Assembly: GCA_001313065.1 (NCBI GenBank)
Contig: BBFD01000127.1
Location: 1 to 11,400, forward strand
Direction: 5' to 3'
Source of the DNA: Silvimonas sp. JCM 19000
Lineage (GTDB): Bacteria; Pseudomonadota; Gammaproteobacteria; Burkholderiales; Chitinibacteraceae
Length of the DNA: 11,400 nucleotides
Made by a program: the position numbers and the translations under genes. The notes beneath the pieces are model-generated. The model was not told where the DNA came from and searched no databases. It was given only the letters and a program-made list of their open reading frames with translations. Shown here piece after piece: positions 6,543 to 11,400 of the stretch (its first letter is position 1; each line of letters starts with the position of its first letter).

Positions 6543-6574
6543 AAAAAAAGGCGCCGTGGAGAAAGCACGGCGCT
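6543..6574 (-). terminator. Intrinsic terminator on the minus strand
   Basis: On the plus strand A7 (6543-6549) precedes GCGCCGTG (6551-6558), which pairs with CACGGCGC (6566-6573) across a 7-nt loop; t6574 and g6550 can add a wobble pair. Read on the minus strand this is an 8-bp GC stem followed by U7. No minus-strand protein gene ends nearby, which is why a small RNA is proposed. Confidence 0.82.
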
Positions 6575-6612
6575 ATTCACCCTTCCGACTTGCCAGTGAG
6601 AAGAAAGCGAAC
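6543..6612 (-). ncRNA. Candidate small RNA, about 70 nt
   Basis: A minus-strand unit bounded by a promoter-like pair (6619-6647) and a strong terminator (6543-6574), with no sensible protein between. The predicted transcript starts near 6612. It has an unpaired C/U-rich 5' part (CTTTCTTCTC), a middle GGAAGGG, and a terminator hairpin whose loop reads CTTTCTC. C/U-rich loops of this kind can pair with ribosome-binding sites, as in many trans-acting small RNAs. The start is set by spacing from the -10 box, so it may be off by a few bases. I do not recognise it as a known family. The terminator itself is well supported; a stand-alone RNA gene is inference. Confidence 0.42.
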
Positions 6613-6618
6613 TGACGC

Positions 6619-6647
6619 AATGTACGCGTCTTTGTAATGCGGTTCAA
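6619..6647 (-). promoter_or_regulatory. Putative sigma-70-type promoter for the small RNA
   Basis: Minus-strand TTGAAC (6647-6642) and TACATT (6624-6619) are separated by exactly 17 bp. The -35 matches consensus at five of six positions and the -10 at four of six. It points at the terminator 45 bp beyond. Confidence 0.42.
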
Positions 6648-7012
6648 CTGGCTACTTACATACAAGACCATGCCGCTCAAACACGCAACCTGTCTTGCAC
6701 CAAAGCGGAACTGCCGCAAAAAAAATGCCGCAATGCAGCATTCATGCGCTTTGCCAGTGATTGGTGCAGATTCTACCCGAGCCAAACTTAAAATCTGCTG
6801 AAACAGCCGCAGCTTGCAGCCTGTAAGCGAACAATTTCCTGCATTGTTGCGCTACGCCGAATTGTCGCGCCGCAGCAGGTGAGTGGATGACCCAGCCGAA
6901 GGGGGCGCGAACCAATCGATGAACGGTCGATCGGGGCAAAAAAAGCAGTGCGCGCCGGGTCATCAAAGCGAAATACTGACATCTGGCTTAATCGGCGTGG
7001 GCGCAGGGCAAG
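6648..7012. other. 365-bp region without a convincing gene
   Basis: Open frames on both strands (for example minus 6742-6966) lack domain character and ribosome sites. The stretch holds the TGC-rich site B (6718-6742), a related GCATTGTTGC (6841-6850) and an A7 run (6938-6944) with no associated hairpin. I see nothing else that can be named. Confidence 0.45.
6718..6742. promoter_or_regulatory. A8 plus TGCCGCAATGCAGCAT site (site B)
   Basis: A8 (6718-6725) followed by TGCCGCAATGCAGCAT, differing from site A (2380-2402) at one central base apart from the A-run length. It lies about 70 bp upstream of the putative small RNA promoter. As with site A, the minus strand can fold into a 7-bp stem followed by U8. 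Terminator or repressor site cannot be told apart from sequence alone. Confidence 0.4.
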
Positions 7013-7047
7013 AAAAAAAGCCCGGCTCGCAATGCGTCAGCCGGGCT
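7013..7047 (-). terminator. Intrinsic terminator of the YdeP-like operon
   Basis: AGCCCGGCT (7019-7027) pairs with AGCCGGGCT (7039-7047). On the minus strand the 9-bp GC stem is followed by U7 (7019-7013, the first U also closing the stem). It starts 20 bp past the PPC gene stop. Confidence 0.92.
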
Positions 7048-7066
7048 GCCTGGGCGCGTTATACGC

Positions 7067-7513
7067 TCAGTTTTCGATATCGATCAGTGCGATGCCAGAT
7101 TGGGGCGCGCGTGGCGTCGCAGATGCGCGGGCGTCTCGGTGATCTTTACTTCCAGCGTCGGTCGCACGATCGCGTTTTTTGAGATGGCCGCCCTTGGCGC
7201 TGCCGTCACGGCGGCCGAGCATGGCATGCGCATGCAGGCTGGGGCGCTCATCGTCGCCCTTGGCGATATCGCCCATCAGCGACACCACTTCCACTTGTTC
7301 TTCCACCGCGATGGGCAGGTATTTCTTTTGTTCCCAATCAAAGTAAGCCAGCGTGGCGCGCTGGAAAGCGCCGAGCGCAATAAACGACGCCGCCAGCACG
7401 TTTTCGTGGTTGGCAAAGTACTGCAGGCCTTCCATGACCTCGTCGCCGGAATCAAAAAAAATCAGCACCCAGACGCGAGAGCCCGGTGTGGTGTCGACCA
7501 GTTTGTAGCGCAT
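7067..7513 (-). CDS. PPC/DUF296-domain protein, two frame breaks
   Basis: About 148 residues forming one PPC (plants and prokaryotes conserved, DUF296) domain. Visible are the opening VDTTPGSRVWVLIF, SGDEVMEGLQYFA, AASFIALGAFQRATLAYFDW, VEVVSLMGDIA, then HAHAMLGRRDG and GGHL, whose histidines are at the family's usual metal-binding places. Two breaks compensate each other: T6 at 7175-7180 should be five (restoring GGHLKNAIVRPTLEVKITET) and GGGG at 7102-7105 needs one more G (restoring SGIALIDIEN to the TGA at 7067). A run of eight A at 7454-7461 is in frame as IFFD; five would give IFD, nearer the family. AAGGAG lies 6 nt before ATG 7513, 17 bp after the ydeP-like stop, so it is the last gene of that operon. 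Some bacterial members bind DNA or metals; the role here is unknown. Confidence 0.82.
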   Translation of the reverse strand: MRYKLVDTTPGSRVWVLIFFDSGDEVMEGLQYFANHENVLAASFIALGAFQRATLAYFDWEQKKYLPIAVEEQVEVVSLMGDIAKGDDERPSLHAHAMLGRRDGSAKGGHLKKRDRATDAGSKDHRDARASATPRAPQSGIALIDIEN

Positions 7514-7530
7514 GCATTACTCCTTGAGAC

Positions 7531-9900
7531 TCAGTGGATCGGGGCATGGGCTGGCGTGCACGCCGCCAGCCGCACAGGGATGGATTTGGCCGCGGGCACT
7601 TTGCTGACTTCAGCGTGATGCCACAACGGAATCAAGGGATTGCATTCAGGATAGTAGCCAGCCACCGAGCCGCGCGGCACGTCAAAGGTTTTGATGCGCA
7701 GGCCGCTGACGCAACGGCGCTGACCGACGGTGACCACGGTGGTGGCGTCGACCAGATCACCGTCCTTGAAGCCCAGCCGCTCGATGTCGTCCGCATGCAT
7801 CAAGAGCACGCGGCGCGTGTCGACCACATTCCGGAAGCGATCCTCGATGGTGTAGATGGTGGTATTGAACTGCCCGTCACTGCGCACGGTAAACAGCCGC
7901 AGGATATCGGGGCCGTAGGCGGGGGTATCCGGGTCCACGGTCAAGGATTTGGGGATCAGGAAATTGGCTTTGCCGCTGCGGGTTTTCCAGACCCGCTCCG
8001 CCACCGGCATGGGTCGGCGGAAGCCGCCCGGCTGCCACATGCGTTCGCTCAGATCATGAAAGATCTCGGGCAGCGATACGCTGATGGCGGCACGGATGTT
8101 TGAGTAATCCGCCACCCACGCATCCCAGTCGAGCTTGGGATTGCGCGGCAGCAGTGCTTTGGCGATACCCGCGATAATGGCGGGTTCAGAGCGTAGCGTG
8201 GGCGCGGCCGGGGCCACCTGGCCCCAGGAACCATGCATGCAACCGGTGCTGTCTTCCATGGCCACGCATTGCGGGCCGCTGGCTTGCACGTCTTTTTTCG
8301 ATACGGCCGATGCAGGGCAGGATATAGGCCACATCGCCGTGAATCAGATGCGCGCGATTGAGCTTGGTGGAAATCTGCACGGTCAGGCGAATCGAGGGCC
8401 ACGCCGCTTCCATCAGATCGGTTTCGGGCACGGCGCGGATAAAGTTACCGCCGAGCGACACAAAGGCGCGCACCTCGCCTTTGAGCACGGCTTCGCAAAC
8501 TTCAACCGTGTTCATGCCTTTGTCGCGCGGCGGCTCAAAGCCGAACTGGCTGGCCATCTGGTCCAGCGGAGCGAGTTCGGGTTTTTTTTCGGTAATGCCG
8601 ACGGTGCGCTGGCCCTGCACATTGGAATGCCCGCGCACCGGGCAGATGCCCGCGCCTGGCTTGCCCATATTGCCGCGCAGCAGCAGATTGCACAGCATCT
8701 GCACATTGTCCTGGCCGTGCCGATGCTGGGTCAGGCCCATGCCATACACGCCGATCACGGCTTTGGCTTGCATATACACGTCGGCGGCGTCTTGCAGCGC
8801 GGCGCGGGTCAGGCCGGATTCACGTTCGATGCTGTCCCAACTGGCCTGGCGCACGGTGGCCGCAAAATCAGCGTATCCATGGCAGTGCTCGGCAATAAAA
8901 GCATCGTCCAGCACGCCGGGGCTGCCCGCTTGTTTGGCGGCGTCGTCAGCATCGATCAGGCATTTGCACAGGCCCATCAGGCCGCCACGTCGCCGCCTGG
9001 CATCACCTGGTGATATTGCGTGCTGATCCAGGTGGGGTTGTCGCCCAGCATTTCGCCCGGCGATTGCGGTTCACAAAGTTGACCAGGCCGCGTTCGCGTA
9101 ATGGATTAAAAGTAATGATAGGCACGCCGCGTTTGCGTGCTTCTTGCAGCGGATGCAGCATGCGCGGGCTGTTAACGCCGGGGTTCTGGCCAAAAAAAAC
9201 AGGATGCAGTCGGCTTTATCAAAATCTTGCAGCAAGACAGTGCCGACCCCGACCCCCACGCTTTCCGGCAGCGCGGTCGAGGTGGTTTCGTGGCACATAT
9301 TGGAGCTGTCGGGCAGGTTGTTGTGGCCATACATGCGGGCCAGCAACTGATACATATACGAGGTTTCCAGCGAAGCGCGGCCGGAGGCATAGAACACGGT
9401 CGATCTTGGCGCCATCAATTGGAGCTCGGCGCCGATTTCGGCAAATGCGTCTTCCCAGCTCACGGCTTGATAGGTATCGCTGTGTTTGTCCCAGCGCATC
9501 GGCTCAGTCAGGCGGCCGACTTCTTCCAACTGGTGGTCGCCCCAGGTTTTGAGTTCGGTGACGGTATGCTCGGCAAAAAAAAGCAGGCGTGGCGCGGCGG
9601 CTGGTCAGCTCCCACGCCGTGCCTTCACGCCGTTCTCGCACACTTCCAACGGATGCGGCTTGCCGGGTTTGGCCCACGAACAACTGACACAGGCAAAACC
9701 GCGCGGTTTGTTCTGCTGCAGCAACACACCAACGTGCCGCATGGCGCGTTCCTGAAACAAGATCGACCCCACCGCTTTGGCCGAGCCCCAGCCGCCGGAT
9801 GGATGCTGGCGTTCGTCTTCCGAGGCTCGGGCGGCGCTTCGGTGGCGTCCAGCGTGCGGTGGATTTCTTCCAGTTTGTCGGTGTGGGTGAAATCGTTCAT
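7531..9900 (-). CDS. ydeP: YdeP-like molybdopterin oxidoreductase, seven frame breaks
   Basis: FdhF/YdeP/CbbBc-type alpha subunit, about 789 residues after correction (E. coli YdeP is about 760). ATG 9900 has AGGAG 9 nt upstream. In order: GGWGSAKAV (36-44); a Cys motif CVSC...C (C71, C74, C88) for an Fe-S cluster; NMCHETTS (C203-H204), the place of the Mo-ligand Sec-His of FdhF; FFGQNPGVN; GMGLTQHRHGQDNVQ; PVRGHSNVQG; and the C-terminal molybdopterin-dinucleotide domain (TVRSDGQFNTTIYT). Breaks: G/C runs one short near 9835, 9620, 9068 and 8980; A/T runs long at 9575-9582 (+1), 9192-9199 (+2) and 8293-8298 (+1). T8 at 8582-8589 stays in frame but adds a Lys. Cytoplasmic; E. coli YdeP aids acid resistance, but its substrate is not established. 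Confidence 0.93.
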
Positions 9901-10110
9901 GCGCGATGCTCCTGCGGCGTGGCGCTGGCGTGGCCGGGCCGGCTGGCGGGGTGGGATTTGTGCGAAAGCGGCGCGCTGGCCTTGGGGGCGCTCGCGCTTT
10001 GCGTACTATCCACCGCGCCGCTGCGCGACAGATGTTTGTTTGCCGCCATCACCGTCAGATGGGTGACCGTCAGCACGGCCAGCAGGGTGGAAACCAGAAA
10101 AAATACGCAT
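9897..10110 (-). CDS. Small secreted or membrane-anchored protein upstream of ydeP-like gene
   Basis: A hidden gene: ATG 10110 has GGAG 7 nt upstream, and the T run of the minus strand (10098-10103, six bases) must be five to keep the frame open. The 70-residue product starts MRIFLVSTLLAVLTVTHLTV, a signal peptide or anchor ending near VMAANK, followed by a low-complexity Ser/Ala/Pro/His tail (SAPKASAPLSHKSHPASRPG). Its TGA overlaps the next ATG (ATGA at 9897-9900), so translation is coupled to the ydeP-like gene. Start, ribosome site, signal peptide and overlap together argue for a real gene in spite of the needed correction. The six histidines might bind metal, which is speculation. Family not recognised. 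It is divergent from the ECF sigma gene. Confidence 0.62.
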
Positions 10111-10296
10111 CACAACACTCCGGCCGCATCTGCCTGGCCTGGTTAACTGCGGCAGGATGCCGACCATAACGCAGACGATAGCGCCGGGGCGGTTCAGGCA
10201 ATGTCAGCCAGCAGGCTAATGTGCTGTCGGAATTACTGTGATCAAAAGCGCTGAGCCAGCTTGCGCATTACGCATAAACTTCCGATGCTTTACAGC

Positions 10297-10320
10297 ACGC
10301 CCGCTGCACGGGCGTTCTTT
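10297..10320 (+). terminator. Terminator-like hairpin in the sigma-factor leader
   Basis: ACGCCCG (10297-10303) pairs perfectly with CGGGCGT (10309-10315) across a 5-nt loop and is followed by TCTTTT. It ends just before the AGGGA ribosome site (10324-10328) of the sigma gene. There is no plus-strand gene upstream for it to terminate, so it would act in the sigma gene's own leader, if transcription starts before it. Confidence 0.45.
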
Positions 10321-10335
10321 TCCAGGGACCCCCCG

Positions 10336-10882
10336 ATGGCCGAATCGGCAACGCTGCAGGATTTGCTGGCCCGTTGCGCCCAACGCGACGAAAAAAGCAC
10401 TCGAAACGCTGTATCGACTGACCTCGCCGCAACTGTTTGGCGTTGCGCTACGTATGTTGCGTAGGAAGGACTGGGCAGAAGAAGTCATGCAGGAATGCTA
10501 TGTGCGGATCTGGCAAAACGCGGGCAATTACGCCGCGGCACAAAGCCAGCCGCTGACGTGGATGAGCCGCATCGTGCGCAATGCCTGTATCGACTGGTTG
10601 CGCAAGCCGCAGCTCGAAATCCCCGATAGCGACGACACCATCATCAATGAATGGGCCGACGAAGCGCCGGGGCCGATGGCACGGCTGGCGCAGTTTCAGG
10701 ACAGCAAGCGCATAGCTGAATGCCTGAAGCGACTGGAAGCCATACAGCGGCAGGTGATCGCCATGGCGTTCTTTGATGACCTCAGTCATAGCGAAATCGC
10801 GGCGCGCTTGGCCGCGCCATTGGGCACCGTCAAAAGCTGGTGCCGCCGTGGTCTGGAACGACTGAAAGGGTGTCTGGCATGA
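10336..10882 (+). CDS. ECF sigma factor, SigK/RpoE-like, one frame break
   Basis: A 181-residue RNA polymerase sigma-70 family protein of the extracytoplasmic-function group. ATG 10336 has AGGGA 7 nt upstream. The A6 run 10391-10396 must be five, giving CAQRDEKALETLYRLTSPQLFG in one frame. Region 2 spans about residues 20-90 (LFGVALRMLRRKDWAEEVMQECYVRIWQ, then LTWMSRIVRNACIDWLRK), and region 4 about 125-180 (RQVIAMAFFDDLSHSEIAARL, then GTVKSWCRRGLERLKG, the helix-turn-helix for the -35 box). The stop overlaps the next ATG (10879-10882), placing it in an operon with its anti-sigma factor. The pairing with an RskA-like membrane protein suggests a SigK-like group answering an envelope or redox signal. 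Its targets are not visible; the divergent ydeP-like operon is a candidate only by position. Confidence 0.92.
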
Positions 10883-11400
10883 ATTACCGCAATCCATTAT
10901 TACAAACGCAACTGGCCGGTCAGTATGTGATCGGCACCTTGCGGGGCCCGGCTCGCCGCCGTTTTTGAAGGCTTGATGGCGGCCGACGCCGCCTTGCGCC
11001 GCACCGTGCGCGAAACCGAAGACCAATTGCTGCCGCTGGTACGTGCCGTACCGCCGGTGGAACCGCCCGCGCGGGTCTGGCGCCAGATTGCCCGGCGCGT
11101 GCGGGCGCTGCGCGAAGTCTCGCCGTGGAGCTGGGGTGGTATTTATTTATGGCGTTTGCTGGCCGGTGGTTTTGCCGTGGCGGCATTGGCGCTGACGGTC
11201 GTGCTGGTCCAGCCCAAGCCATCGACACGCTGGCACCGGCGCAAATGGCGCTGCTGCAGGATAAGGCGCAACACGTGGCGCTGGTGGCGCGGGTGGCGGT
11301 GGATGGATCGGTGCGCGTTAGCCCGCTGGAAAACCTGAGCGCAACCGCCAGCAACAAGGCGCTGGAACTGTGGCCATTCGCCGGGTGGCGCGCCAGGTCG
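10879..11400 (+). CDS. RskA-like anti-sigma factor (partial), three frame breaks
   Basis: Starts at the ATG overlapping the sigma stop and runs off the window. Residues 1-60 form the cytoplasmic sigma-binding part (LAGQYVIGTLRGPARRRFE, AADAALRRTVRETEDQL), residues 91-111 one membrane helix (LLAGGFAVAALALTVVLVQ), and the rest an RskA-type outer domain (VALVARVAVDGSVRVSPLEN, NKALELW). Breaks: T5 at 10962-10966 should be four; CC at 11219-11220 should be CCC (QPKPIDTLAPAQ); GG at 11372-11373 should be GGG (ELWAIRRVARQ). Such proteins hold the ECF sigma at the membrane until a signal triggers release or proteolysis. The C-terminal end, and so the length, is not seen. Confidence 0.87.

Noticed and set aside
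6573..6785. Minus-strand 70-residue open frame overlapping the candidate small RNA
   Set aside because: No ribosome site, signal or domain. It spans site B and the putative promoter, so a small RNA explains the terminator better.
8135..9013. Plus-strand open frame of 292 residues
   Set aside because: Antisense to the core of the molybdoenzyme, with composition typical of a shadow frame.
9227..10066. Plus-strand open frame of 279 residues
   Set aside because: Antisense to the ydeP-like gene and the small secreted gene, both of which are supported by ribosome sites and motifs. No domain is recognisable.
10111..10240. ECF-type promoter for the small secreted gene (GAACC and CGTC on the minus strand)
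   Set aside because: The spacing is about 14 bp, shorter than usual for ECF promoters, and there is no matching sequence before the sigma gene.
625..11373. Programmed frameshifting or transcriptional slippage as the main reading of the breaks
   Set aside because: The breaks occur in almost every gene regardless of function, include G/C losses that slippage at A/T runs would not rescue, and number up to seven per gene. An error pattern is more economical.
1..11400. IS elements, CRISPR, tRNA/rRNA, attachment sites, phage genes
   Set aside because: No transposase motif, no regular repeat-spacer array, no TTCGA-type T-arm with an acceptor stem, and no integrase were seen on either strand.

Overview
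The window is a compact, GC-rich bacterial segment that looks chromosomal. Short spacers, ATGA start/stop overlaps, GC-stem terminators and the gene families (mdaB-ygiN, an ECF sigma/RskA-like pair, a YdeP-type molybdoenzyme) suggest a proteobacterium, most likely a betaproteobacterium. That placement is inference; there is no rRNA or other marker gene here. I see no IS element, phage gene, CRISPR array or tRNA.

Layout. 1-120: end of a sensor histidine kinase (+). 140-1047: ygiN and mdaB (-), a quinone/quinol redox pair. 1280-1616: small one-helix membrane protein (+). 1812-2125: small secreted Ala/Lys-rich protein (-). 2126-2800: no gene, but hairpins and two copies of a short TGC-rich motif. 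2801-3586 (-) and 4557-5332 (+): two paralogous eight-helix membrane proteins of the COG4705 type, either side of a BcrC-like PAP2 phosphatase (3778-4383, +). The second paralog is coupled to a small secreted helical protein (5329-5732). 5955-6376: PhnB/YjdN-like VOC protein (+). 6377-7066: no protein gene, but two terminators, a candidate small RNA and another TGC-rich site. 7067-10110 (-): operon of a small secreted protein, a YdeP/FdhF-like molybdopterin oxidoreductase and a PPC/DUF296 protein. 10336-11400 (+): ECF sigma factor overlapping its RskA-like anti-sigma factor, which runs off the window.

The most important thing for a reader is that most genes are frame-broken as written, and the breaks follow a rule. 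A/T runs are one or two bases too long, and G/C runs are one base too short. Undoing these single-run changes restores full-length, family-like proteins with no other lesions. I therefore annotate whole genes across the breaks. A sequencing or consensus artefact is the most likely cause. Biological points of interest are the four-fold repeat in the COG4705 paralogs and their cluster, a GCA(A/G)TGCAGC motif found four times only in non-coding DNA, a candidate small RNA at about 6543-6612, and a hidden secreted-protein gene overlapping the start of the YdeP-like gene.
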